From NCBI GenBank assembly GCA_002424635.1, contig DIKT01000021.1, forward strand, positions 12,925 to 76,924: DNA of 64,000 bases, given 5' to 3'. Numbering within the stretch: the first letter of the stretch is position 1; each line of letters starts with the position of its first letter. The notes under the pieces were generated by a model. It did not search any database. It saw only the letters and a list, made by a program, of their open reading frames with translations, and was not told where the DNA came from. This DNA is from Desulfobulbaceae bacterium UBA5611. Lineage in GTDB: Bacteria; Desulfobacterota; Desulfobulbia; Desulfobulbales; Desulfocapsaceae. Positions 1 through 7,997 of this stretch are shown piece after piece. The position numbers and the translations under genes were made by a program.

Positions 1-1892
1 GCAGAGTATTGTTCACGGAAATCATAACTCTCCCACATTTTGAAATAAGCATAATCGCGGCTTGATCCTCTGGTACTGTCGCGAAACAGTTCAAAGAAAT
101 TATTGACCCCATAGGTCAGGGCATTGCTCTCACTGATACGGTCAACTTCATCAAAAAAGGGCAGGTCCTCCTGGTTGGTGTCGGGCAAATAATCGTATTG
201 AACATAGGGACGGAGCCGATGATCCCAGTTCGCCGTCTCTTCACTGTTCAGGCCAAAATTCCGCAGCAAGGTGGTGCCGACTTCCCCATGTAAATTGAAG
301 AGGGAACGACTGGGGGTATCATCTTGATTCCAGATGCCATCTCCATCGGTTTCAACCAAATAGGAGGTCTGCCGCACGCCGGCTTCGGCCCGTGATTCCA
401 GATAATTGCCGAGAGGCACAGGGGTGCTGATGCGGGGAAACAGGTCGACACGATGGCCGCCGATACCATCTTTCTGCCAGTAATTGACATAATCAGTATC
501 CCAATCAAGATTAACCGAGGTGTCGGCAAGAGGTAAAGAACCGGTGAAATCCACTCCTGGGAGTTTCCAAAGTGAGGAAGGTAAAGTGGTATCGGCACGG
601 ATATCGTTGACGGCCAGCAGATTAGTCTCCAAAGACATGGAGTCCCAGGCCTTCAATATTTTGAAAGTGTTGAGACGCTGGTCCTCCGTCTTGTTTTGAA
701 AATTACGGCCATACATCTCCAGGAAGCGGTTATTGCTGGGGGTGAACCCTGTATATCCGGTGTTGAATTCTGTCAGATAATCACGATCCGACACGATGTC
801 GAGGTCGATACGGGTATACAAGTCGTTCGCAAGATCATGGTCGACCTTGCCCCGCAACCAGTAGCGTTCTTCATTGGTATGGGTATAACCTGTTTCCCGG
901 TAATAGTCGATTTCGGATGGATCAGTTAGCTCATCCTTGAGGAAACTACCAAGAAAATTACCTTTTTGAGCTTCTCCCAGGACATAACGAAATTCCATGC
1001 CCGGCATTGCTCCCCTTTCCGAATAATATTCAGGAAAAATGGTCACATCAGTGGAGTCGGAGACATTAAGAAATAGAGGCAGGTTTAAACCAAAACCATT
1101 ACGTTCGGAGCTGGAGATCTCAGGAAACATCAGGCCTGTCTGGCGCTTATTTTTGGCCGGCACAATCATCCAGGGCGTATAAAGCACCGGAACGTCTTTG
1201 ATCCGAAAGGTGGCGTTTTTCAATACGGCGTAACCGCCTTCGGTGATAGTAGTATCGGTACTGGCAAAACTCCAGGGTGGAGTCTCATTGTCTTTCAGTT
1301 TACAGGTAATGACCCAACCGTTTTCAATGTGATAGGTATTGAATCCTGTTTTTTCAATGGTCTGTCCTTCCAGGTGCAGGTCCAGAGATTTACGCAGGAT
1401 AGTAGCATCGGTAAATGTCCCGGTTTCTTTCTTCAGATCAACCACACCCTCTTCCGCTTTTATTTCATCGTCAGCGCCTTTAATGGAGACATGACCGCGG
1501 GCTTTAATGGAGCTTTGCTCGACATCATAAGCAATCCAGTCTGCCTGGATAGTTACTTTCGTTTCAAAACGCGGCGCCGTATCTGCCTCTAATGCCCGAC
1601 CAGTTGTTTCTTCCGGGGCAGAGGGTGATTCTTCCAGAAGTTCAGCCCATTGTTGATCTTTCTGTTGTTTTTGAGCAATTTCCGGTGGCAGCTGCTCCCT
1701 TTTAATCAAAACGACATTACCCTCAGCAATGATAGAACGGGGATCTTCATAACGAGTGATTTTGTCCGCTGCTATCTGCCATTCTTCAGTATTTACAGTC
1801 TCGGCAAAGCCATTGCAGATTGGAAGCGATAAGGCCATCAAAGAAGTCAGGCTGAGCAGACGGTAAGTACGAAAATGGTAGAGCTTGGTCAC
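1..1892 (-). CDS. lptD: LPS-assembly protein LptD (3' end beyond window)
   Basis: Outer-membrane translocon protein that inserts lipopolysaccharide into the outer leaflet, working with LptE. About 630 codons are visible without a stop, and the C-terminal end lies beyond the left edge. The start is a GTG at 1892-1890 with AAGGAG six bases upstream. Residues 1-30 form a signal peptide (hydrophobic core then an Ala-containing cleavage region, NGFAE). An OstA/LptA-like periplasmic jellyroll region follows, and then the LptD core with TPWMIVPAKNKRQTG and FPEISSSERNGFG, which begins the beta-barrel. An acidic, Glu-rich linker near residues 75-105 interrupts the N-domain. It is the only left-pointing gene here, so the spacer to the radical SAM gene is divergent. 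The family call is firm from these motifs; the barrel end cannot be judged. Confidence 0.9.
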   Translation of the reverse strand, partial: MTKLYHFRTYRLLSLTSLMALSLPICNGFAETVNTEEWQIAADKITRYEDPRSIIAEGNVVLIKREQLPPEIAQKQQKDQQWAELLEESPSAPEETTGRALEADTAPRFETKVTIQADWIAYDVEQSSIKARGHVSIKGADDEIKAEEGVVDLKKETGTFTDATILRKSLDLHLEGQTIEKTGFNTYHIENGWVITCKLKDNETPPWSFASTDTTITEGGYAVLKNATFRIKDVPVLYTPWMIVPAKNKRQTGLMFPEISSSERNGFGLNLPLFLNVSDSTDVTIFPEYYSERGAMPGMEFRYVLGEAQKGNFLGSFLKDELTDPSEIDYYRETGYTHTNEERYWLRGKVDHDLANDLYTRIDLDIVSDRDYLTEFNTGYTGFTPSNNRFLEMYGRNFQNKTEDQRLNTFKILKAWDSMSLETNLLAVNDIRADTTLPSSLWKLPGVDFTGSLPLADTSVNLDWDTDYVNYWQKDGIGGHRVDLFPRISTPVPLGNYLESRAEAGVRQTSYLVETDGDGIWNQDDTPSRSLFNLHGEVGTTLLRNFGLNSEETANWDHRLRPYVQYDYLPDTNQEDLPFFDEVDRISESNALTYGVNNFFELFRDSTRGSSRDYAYFKMWESYDFREQYS

Positions 1893-2343
1893 GGTAATCT
1901 CCTTTGCGGAAATGAATAGCTTATATTTTATGGACTTCAGGCTGCTCCTGACTGTGGTTTAAATCAAAAGCAGATTATCTGTCAGGAATACACTTTCTTC
2001 AAAGTGGTTAGTTGCTATGGTATAATTGGCACCGAATTTTTACCATTAAATGGCATATAAAAAATAAGAATATAATAATTCGTACGACTTTACTTAATCA
2101 GGTTGAATGTTTCAAGCTATTCGTGGCTTAAAAGTGTTGCTCTGCTATCAATCATCAAAGATCCAGTAGTAGCCATGGCAAAACTTATTGTAGGTGAATA
2201 CTTAACAGTGTCTGGTAAAGATTTATCTTGATAATGAAGAGGGTTTGTTATATTTTTTGTCATTGTATACAGAATACTGAAAACTTAAAAATTTTTGCTC
2301 CTACCAAGAGTATTTTTGCCGTGAGGCATCAAGTGTACAAACA
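1893..2343. other. AT-rich divergent intergenic region
   Basis: About 450 bases between divergent lptD and the radical SAM gene. No open frame of note is seen on either strand. It is AT-rich and has a TATAAT hexamer at 2021-2026 on the plus strand, without a good -35 partner. It probably holds the promoters for both genes, but none can be assigned with confidence. Confidence 0.4.
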
Positions 2344-3333
2344 ATGAAATATCTATTTGGCCCGGTCTATTCCAGGCGTCTTGGCCACTCACTGGGCATC
2401 GACTTGCTGCCGCCCAAGATCTGCAGTCTCAACTGTATTTATTGTGAGGTGGGCCCTACCACAGAGCTGACTTGTGAGCGCAAAGAATATGTCCCTACGG
2501 CCGAAATTATAGAAGAAATAGATCAGTTTTTAGCCCAGGGCACGGGCGGGCGGCCCATTGATGTTTTTACCTTGACGGCCATGGGTGAACCCACCCTCCA
2601 TGCCGGAGTCGGAGACATCATTGCTCATCTCAAGGCCAAGACCGATAAACCAGTGGCCATCCTCACCAATGGCACTCTATTTTTTGATCCGCAAGTCCGC
2701 GCTGCATTAGCTGCTGCCGATTTTGTTATTCCTTCCCTTGATGCGGCCAGGCAGGAGAGTTTTGAGCGGGTCAATCAACCAGCCGCTTCGGTTAATCTGG
2801 AAGAGGTGATCGAAGGTCTGGCTCTTTTTAGTCGTGAGTTTCAGGGTGAACTCTGGCTTGAGATCCTGCTGGTCAGGGATATTAATGACAGTCTGGAGGA
2901 TTTAAAAGCCTTGCAGCAAGCTGTCCGGAAGATAGATCCGGCAAGAATTCAGTTGAATACGGTGGCCAGACCACCAATGGATGACCGTGCCCGACCTGTG
3001 ACCCGAGAAAAAATGGCACAGGCCGCTGCAATGCTGGCTGATGGTTATAGCGGCCGGGTCGAAATCCTTGTTGATTTTCAGGCGATTGAGAATACAGAAT
3101 TGGCAACAAGACAGCAAATGCCGCCGCAACTCGTGGAGGAAATAGCAGCGCTGTTGCAACGTCGGCCTTGCCCGCTAGAAGAGATAGATAAGGCCTTGCA
3201 TGTGCAGGATCTGGAATTGACTAAGGCATGTGTTGATATACTGATCAGTGCCGGAAGAGTTGAAAGGCTAGTACATAATAATAAAGAATTTTATCAGCAG
3301 GCAGCTAGACGAAAGAATTCGTCAGAAGGTTAG
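2344..3333 (+). CDS. Radical SAM protein, COG0731-like
   Basis: A radical SAM enzyme of 329 residues. The cluster motif CSLNCIYC (CxxxCxxC, about residues 27-34) should bind the [4Fe-4S] that cleaves S-adenosylmethionine. It is followed by family features such as TAMGEPTLH (GE motif) and ILTNGTLF, both common in the COG0731 group related to wyosine synthase. The last 60-70 residues look like a small winged-helix-like tail (PCPLEEIDKALHVQDLELTKACVDILISAGRVE, given here only in part as CPLEEIDKALHV). The substrate is unknown; the COG0731 name reflects relationship, not a shown tRNA reaction. The ATG at 2344 has no strong ribosome-binding site. It lies 204 bases before the RNase E start, perhaps in the same transcript. 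Confidence 0.8.
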   Translation: MKYLFGPVYSRRLGHSLGIDLLPPKICSLNCIYCEVGPTTELTCERKEYVPTAEIIEEIDQFLAQGTGGRPIDVFTLTAMGEPTLHAGVGDIIAHLKAKTDKPVAILTNGTLFFDPQVRAALAAADFVIPSLDAARQESFERVNQPAASVNLEEVIEGLALFSREFQGELWLEILLVRDINDSLEDLKALQQAVRKIDPARIQLNTVARPPMDDRARPVTREKMAQAAAMLADGYSGRVEILVDFQAIENTELATRQQMPPQLVEEIAALLQRRPCPLEEIDKALHVQDLELTKACVDILISAGRVERLVHNNKEFYQQAARRKNSSEG

Positions 3334-3485
3334 ATCTTCAAGCTGCTCTGATCAGTATTACAAACTACAATGGGATGGATGCGTTTGCACGTGTCTGCCC
3401 ATGGAAGGCGCCAGTCGAAGTATCAAATGGCGTTTATTAAAATTACGACAACCTGTGATAATATTTTGTCGGGTGTCAAAGCTGT

Positions 3486-3530
3486 CTACAAACTATTTTT
3501 ATCAAGGAAAATAGTTTGTAGATCAAGGAA
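3486..3530 (+). promoter_or_regulatory. RNase E leader hairpin with duplicated RBS-like sequence
   Basis: A perfect 14-bp inverted repeat, CTACAAACTATTTT at 3486-3499 and its complement at 3508-3521, encloses an 8-base loop, TATCAAGG. The sequence ATCAAGGAAA occurs twice: at 3501-3510, across the loop, and at 3522-3531, where it holds the ribosome-binding site for the ATG at 3538. It is not followed by a T-tract, so it is not a terminator. RNase E genes in other bacteria are autoregulated through leader hairpins; that this one works the same way is inference. Confidence 0.6.
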
Positions 3531-3537
3531 ACTGAGA

Positions 3538-5886
3538 ATGACAGAGAAGAAAAAAAGTCCTGCAAAAGAAGCTGCTCCAGAACAAGGTGAGAAAAAGGTC
3601 AAGGCCAAAACCGGCTCCTGGTGGAAGAGTTCCAGCAAAGACGAGGCAACTGCCAAGGGAGCCGGACCAGAACAGGCAATAGTTCCAGAAGCGCCTGTAG
3701 AAGCAAAAAAAACAGAAAAAAAAGCGGCCCGCACACCGGCCAGACCGAGAAGAAAAAAAAATAATATCTCCGAGGTTATTGAATCTGCAAGTCAGGAAGA
3801 ACAGGCAAATATATATGAAACAAGAACAAATCAAGAAGATAAACCTGGAGAAGGAGAAGTGGGCGCCACTTCCCCGACCCCGGAGAAAAAAACAGCCAGA
3901 AGACCTGCGCGGCCCCGACGAAAAAAAACAGAGCTCGTCTCTGAGGTAGTTGACTCAAGTCTTGTCGCCCCGGTTGGAGAAGAGGTGGCGAGCCAGGATG
4001 TCACAGCCGCCTCTGGTTTAAATAAGGAATCAGAAGAAGGGAGTGCCGCAATAACCAGTACTCCGCAGAAAAAAAGCGGTCGCCGGCCGGCCCGACCAAG
4101 AAGGAAAAAGCCTGATACGGAGATGCCGGCAGTGCCGGCATCTGAAGGTGCCGATCTGGTAATTGCCCCTGAGGCTGCTCCTGAACAAGAGCAGACGGAA
4201 GTGGTTGCCGATCAGCCGGCAACTCCGGAACAAATTGGCCAGAAGGCAAAACGTTCGCCCCGGTCACGGGGAAGGAGAAAGCCGACTGCGGAGCTCGATA
4301 TTCAGAATGAAGATGATGACGAGGTCCCTGATGTTGAAGAGGAAAAAACCAAGACTACCATCAGCAGGTTATTGATCAATGCTGAGGAGCCGGAAGAGTG
4401 CCGTATTGCCATGCTTGAGGATGGCCGTCTGGAATCTCTCCATGTCTCAACGATCGCCCGAGAACATACGAAAAGCAATATCTACAAGGCCCGCATTGTT
4501 GCGGTAGAATCCAATCTGCAGGCCGTCTTTGTTGATTATGGGACCGAGAAAAACGGCTTCCTCCCTTTCAGTGAAATCCATCCGGAGTATTATCGACAAA
4601 ATATCAGCGACAAGACCATGAAGCTGATTGAACAGCATCAATGGAAAAATCTCAATATCAATGAGGTGCTGGAGAGAGGTCAGGAGATGCTGGTCCAGGT
4701 CGTAAAGGAAGAGGTCGGTAATAAGGGGGCCAACCTGACCACCTATCTCTCTTTGCCGGGGCGCTGTGTTGTGCTCATGCCTGGTTCCGATTCTTCCGGG
4801 GTCTCTAAAAAAATCTCTGGCGATGAACGGCGTTCTCAATTACGGGAGATTATGGATGATCTGCAGATCCCGGAAGGTATCGGCTGGATTGTGCGCACCG
4901 CCAGTTGTGATCTGACAGAAACCTCACTGGCCAAGGATGTCAAATATCTGATAAAACTCTGGGGCGAGATCAAGGCCAAAGGCCAGGCCATGGACGGGGT
5001 CGGTCTGGTCTATCAGGATCAGGATTGTGTTCTGCGATTTCTGCGGGAACATTTTGATCCGGAAATCAAAGAGATTCTGGTGGATGATCTGGCGGCCATG
5101 GAAAAGGTCCGGGATTTTATTGATATGCTGCCCGACGAACAAAAGAACACCAAGGTCAGATTACACAAAGGTGCCCGTCCCATTTTCAACCAGTACAATG
5201 TCGAAGATCAGATTGAGTCCATCTATCAACCACAGGTCTTTCTGCCATCCGGCGGCTCTATTGTGATTGATCCCACCGAAGCCCTGGTGGCCATTGATGT
5301 CAATTCAGGATCAACCGGCAAGGGCCAGAACTTTGAGGATGCAATTTTTCTGGCTAACGTGGAGGCGGCAATTGAGCTGGCCCGCCAGCTCCGGCTGCGC
5401 GACCTTGGTGGTCTGATTGTTGTTGATTTCATTGATATGCGCAGCCAAAAGAATATCCGGGAAGTGGAAAAGCAGGTCAAACTGGCCATGAAACGGGATA
5501 AGGCCAAGGTTGATATCAGCCGGATCTCAAAATTCGGCTTGATGCAGATATCCAGACAGAAACTGGGCGCCCCTGTTGAGGCCCTCAATTACCAGATCTG
5601 TCCTCATTGCAATGGTCGTGGTGTAGTGCGCTCAGTGGAGACGCTGGCCCTTTTTTATCTGCGGAGGATGCAGACCGGTGCCAGTCGTAAGACGGTAGGG
5701 CGGGTGGAATGCCGATTCCCTCTTGATGTCGCTCATTATCTCCTCAATAATAAACGGCATGAGCTGATCGACCTGGAAAACAAGCATAAGATCTCGGTTG
5801 ATATTATTGCTGATCCTGCTTTAAAGCCGGCTGATCATGAGATTATTTTCCACAAGGCAGAAGTAGAGCGTTCGAGTAAAGAATAG
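3538..5886 (+). CDS. rne: Ribonuclease E/G
   Basis: Endoribonuclease for mRNA decay and rRNA/tRNA processing, 782 residues from the ATG at 3538, which has AAGGAA seven bases upstream. The frame stays open to 3370, but that stretch contains the leader hairpin and reads as non-family sequence. Residues 1 to about 275 are a low-complexity Lys/Ala/Pro/Glu region with repeated basic blocks (RRPARPRRKK). An S1 RNA-binding domain starts near 310 (NIYKARIVAVESNLQAVF). The catalytic DNase I-like domain has AIDVNSGS near 585 and VVDFIDM near 629, which carry the two metal-binding Asp residues. The Zn-link CPHCNGRG is near 687. No C-terminal degradosome scaffold follows, so the disordered part is N-terminal, unlike E. 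coli RNase E. tatC lies downstream. Confidence 0.93.
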   Translation: MTEKKKSPAKEAAPEQGEKKVKAKTGSWWKSSSKDEATAKGAGPEQAIVPEAPVEAKKTEKKAARTPARPRRKKNNISEVIESASQEEQANIYETRTNQEDKPGEGEVGATSPTPEKKTARRPARPRRKKTELVSEVVDSSLVAPVGEEVASQDVTAASGLNKESEEGSAAITSTPQKKSGRRPARPRRKKPDTEMPAVPASEGADLVIAPEAAPEQEQTEVVADQPATPEQIGQKAKRSPRSRGRRKPTAELDIQNEDDDEVPDVEEEKTKTTISRLLINAEEPEECRIAMLEDGRLESLHVSTIAREHTKSNIYKARIVAVESNLQAVFVDYGTEKNGFLPFSEIHPEYYRQNISDKTMKLIEQHQWKNLNINEVLERGQEMLVQVVKEEVGNKGANLTTYLSLPGRCVVLMPGSDSSGVSKKISGDERRSQLREIMDDLQIPEGIGWIVRTASCDLTETSLAKDVKYLIKLWGEIKAKGQAMDGVGLVYQDQDCVLRFLREHFDPEIKEILVDDLAAMEKVRDFIDMLPDEQKNTKVRLHKGARPIFNQYNVEDQIESIYQPQVFLPSGGSIVIDPTEALVAIDVNSGSTGKGQNFEDAIFLANVEAAIELARQLRLRDLGGLIVVDFIDMRSQKNIREVEKQVKLAMKRDKAKVDISRISKFGLMQISRQKLGAPVEALNYQICPHCNGRGVVRSVETLALFYLRRMQTGASRKTVGRVECRFPLDVAHYLLNNKRHELIDLENKHKISVDIIADPALKPADHEIIFHKAEVERSSKE

Positions 5887-5890
5887 TAGA

Positions 5891-5951
5891 GAATGAAAGT
5901 TGAAATTATAGCAGAATTTTTTTTATAAAAAAGCACTTTCAACTTTTATTC
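5891..5951. repeat. Inverted repeat between rne and tatC
   Basis: Arms 5891-5905 (GAATGAAAGTTGAAA) and 5937-5951 match in 14 of 15 positions. The loop is 31 bases and contains an eight-base T run. The long loop and the placement of the Ts make it a poor intrinsic terminator; it could be a processing or partial termination site. Confidence 0.4.
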
Positions 5952-5988
5952 TGCATGCATTACCCTTCACCTGATTGAATTTTTTCTT

Positions 5989-6684
5989 ATGGAATTCCAT
6001 AATAAAGCGGTAATTTTTATAGGTGAATTGCGCAAATCGTTGAAATTGTTAGGAATGGCTGTGCTTGCTGCAACAGTGGCAGTTTTTTTTCTTACTCCTG
6101 ATCTATTGCGGGTTGTGCAGAGTCATCTGGCGGAGAATCTTTATTTCTTTAGTGTGGCTGGGCCATTTTTGGCCCATGTTAAACTGGCTGTTTTTGTTGC
6201 CCTTTATCTGCTGATGCCATGGATTATGGCCGTTTTTTGGCGCGCCCTGGGAAAGCCCTTCGGCGTTGAAGGAGGGCAATTATTCTTTTTTATTCTGTGT
6301 ACCGCTCTTCTTTTTTATGCAGGAACCTTATTCTGTTATTTTGTAACCTTACCTTTTGGCATCAATTTCCTGCTCGGTTTTGGTTCGGAACAGCTGCGGC
6401 CGGTTATCGCCGTTACTCGTTTTATAAATTTTGTGACCTTGTTTGTTTTGGCTTTCGGCGCCATCTTTGAGCTACCTGTTTTTATGGTCTTTCTCGCTCG
6501 GGTAGGGGTTTGTCCGCGCCGAACTTTTGAAAAAAATAGACGTTACGCCCTCTTGGTGATTGCCATAGTGGCCGCCTTACTGACCCCGACCCCTGATATT
6601 GTGAATATGCTGCTCATGGGGGGACCCCTTTATCTTCTTTATGAATCCGGTATTATTATTCTGCGGCTGATGGGTGTTAAATAA
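5989..6684 (+). CDS. tatC: TatC-like twin-arginine translocase subunit
   Basis: Inner-membrane receptor that recognises twin-arginine signal peptides on folded cofactor proteins. It has 231 residues, a little shorter than usual, with about six hydrophobic segments. Family marks are GELRKSL near residue 13 (usually HLxELRxRL), a conserved Glu in FELPVFMVFLAR, and LTPTPDIVNMLLMGGPLYLLYE near the end (TPTPD and PLYLLYE). The first motif has lost its His, and the cytoplasmic loop ER pair found in many TatC proteins appears as VEGGQ, so this is a divergent member. No tatA or tatB is present in the window. No clear ribosome-binding site precedes the ATG. Confidence 0.82.
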   Translation: MEFHNKAVIFIGELRKSLKLLGMAVLAATVAVFFLTPDLLRVVQSHLAENLYFFSVAGPFLAHVKLAVFVALYLLMPWIMAVFWRALGKPFGVEGGQLFFFILCTALLFYAGTLFCYFVTLPFGINFLLGFGSEQLRPVIAVTRFINFVTLFVLAFGAIFELPVFMVFLARVGVCPRRTFEKNRRYALLVIAIVAALLTPTPDIVNMLLMGGPLYLLYESGIIILRLMGVK

Positions 6685-6749
6685 GATAAGAGATATTGAA
6701 ACATCCCTGTTCTGCACAAAGATTCTGGTTCTCTATGATAATCCAACTC

Positions 6750-7166
6750 CTAGAACTCGAGCAGATTAAAGCCGTTTTTTTTGAGTAGAGCGGCCGTCAC
6801 TCCTGTTTTTCCGGAGAGACCACAGGAAGGGCTGTTACTCTTTAAAAAAACTGACGTTATCCGTTGGCTGCTGGCCAGAAAAAGGGTTTGTTCTGCTCCT
6901 TTGATAAATTGCGGGCTCACATCCAGGCCCTCCAGGGTGATCACTTTGGCATTACCCGATAAGACATCGTTGCCATCCCCGCCAATAATTTGGGCAGCTA
7001 CCCTGGGCGTGGGAAGGCCTCCCATTTGTTCTGGACAGAAAGGAAGCCATGGGCTGGTTTGTAAAAGGTGCAAACAATTGTGATCCGGCTTGCTGTGGCC
7101 GTCATAACGGCTGCACAGCCCAACAAGACAGGCGCTGACCAGACAAAGGGCAGGTTCGAAAGTCAT
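6750..7166 (-). CDS. DUF523 family protein
   Basis: A 138-residue soluble protein with the DUF523 pattern: CLVSACLVGLCSRYDG near the N-terminus, FCPEQMGGLPTPR in the middle, and LKSNSPSCGLSGKTG near the end. The repeated Cys-containing motifs suggest metal or substrate binding, but I know of no firmly established reaction. The start ATG (7166-7164) lies 39 bases from the divergent FtsB-like gene, so the two share a short promoter region. The family call is secure; the function is not. Confidence 0.85.
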   Translation of the reverse strand: MTFEPALCLVSACLVGLCSRYDGHSKPDHNCLHLLQTSPWLPFCPEQMGGLPTPRVAAQIIGGDGNDVLSGNAKVITLEGLDVSPQFIKGAEQTLFLASSQRITSVFLKSNSPSCGLSGKTGVTAALLKKNGFNLLEF

Positions 7167-7205
7167 GGTTATTATAATGTTAAATTAAATGCTGGGATAA
7201 TAAAT

Positions 7206-7535
7206 ATGAAGAAAACATATAAAACATCCTGGTCACCAGACCAGCAGAAAAGATTGGTCCAAGTCTTAATTTTTTTTACTGTTCTTGTCCTGCTGGCTAT
7301 TATTTTAGCTCCGGGTAAAGGTTTGTTGTTTTTGCGGAATCAGAAGGTACAGATTGCCTCTTTGCATGCTGAGAAGCAGAATCTGTTACAAAAGAACATC
7401 GCCCTGCGTGAAGAAATCAAAAGGATGAAAACCGATGTTATCTTCCTTGAAGAGGTAGCACGGGGACAACATGGTTTGTTAAAAAAGGATGAGATCGTTT
7501 TTGATTTCACACCTAAGGAAAAGAAAAAAAAGTAA
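7206..7535 (+). CDS. ftsB: FtsB/DivIC-type septum formation initiator
   Basis: Small single-pass membrane protein of the divisome, 109 residues from the ATG at 7206; the frame is open further upstream but overlaps the divergent DUF523 gene. It has a basic N-terminal tail, one membrane segment near residues 17-35 (VLIFFTVLVLLAIILAP), then a coiled coil (QKVQIASLHAEKQNLLQKN). The ending VARGQHGLLKKDEIVF matches the FtsB/DivIC signature in which an ARGxxGLxKxxE stretch follows the coil. It probably links FtsL and FtsQ. Assignment as FtsB rather than another DivIC homologue rests on family resemblance only. Confidence 0.8.
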   Translation: MKKTYKTSWSPDQQKRLVQVLIFFTVLVLLAIILAPGKGLLFLRNQKVQIASLHAEKQNLLQKNIALREEIKRMKTDVIFLEEVARGQHGLLKKDEIVFDFTPKEKKKK

Positions 7536-7601
7536 TATCTGGATTCATAGATTGTTCTACGTTATTTGAGCAGGACCACCCGGGTCTATTATAACTTATG
7601 C

Positions 7602-7814
7602 TCAAGAAAAGCCCGAGCGAGTAGAGCAACCGGACAGGGCACCGGCAGGAATGGTTGTCCCTTGTGCCGGTCGGCTGCTGGTCACTGACAGTATTTTTTT
7701 GATGTTGGCACTATTGCAGTGTTTGCAGCGGATGGTATCGATAGCGGAAGCTATCAGAACCAAGCTTTCAAAGTTCTGCTGGCAATCATTACACTTAAAT
7801 TCGTAGATTGGCAT
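7602..7814 (-). CDS. FmdB family zinc ribbon protein
   Basis: A 70-residue protein beginning MPIYEFKCNDCQQNFE, the hallmark of the FmdB zinc ribbon, with the second Cys pair in CKHCNSANIKK. The four cysteines should bind one zinc. A good ribosome-binding site (GGAGGAAC) precedes the ATG. FmdB proteins are called putative regulators, but the role is mostly unknown. It is convergent with the FtsB-like gene, and only 66 bases separate the ends. Confidence 0.88.
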   Translation of the reverse strand: MPIYEFKCNDCQQNFESLVLIASAIDTIRCKHCNSANIKKILSVTSSRPAQGTTIPAGALSGCSTRSGFS

Positions 7815-7997
7815 TTGTTCCTCCGGTGGTTTTTTCCCAACTTAGATGATATAAAAGAAGTGTGATCATATTTTTGTATGAATCCTATAATCAGTCTTTT
7901 ACGTATTTTGTCAAGGATTCAGGACTGATTCAAGGCCTAATTAATATTGATAAGGCCTCTATCTGTAGCAGACAGCATTGACCGGGTAGAACAGCAT

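Noticed and set aside
2021..2026. TATAAT as a promoter for the radical SAM gene
   Set aside because: No acceptable -35 hexamer at 16-18 bases; AT-rich DNA gives such matches by chance.
3370..3537. A 56-codon upstream extension of the RNase E/G frame
   Set aside because: It overlaps the leader hairpin, has no ribosome-binding site at its start, and reads as non-family sequence; the ATG at 3538 has a good site.
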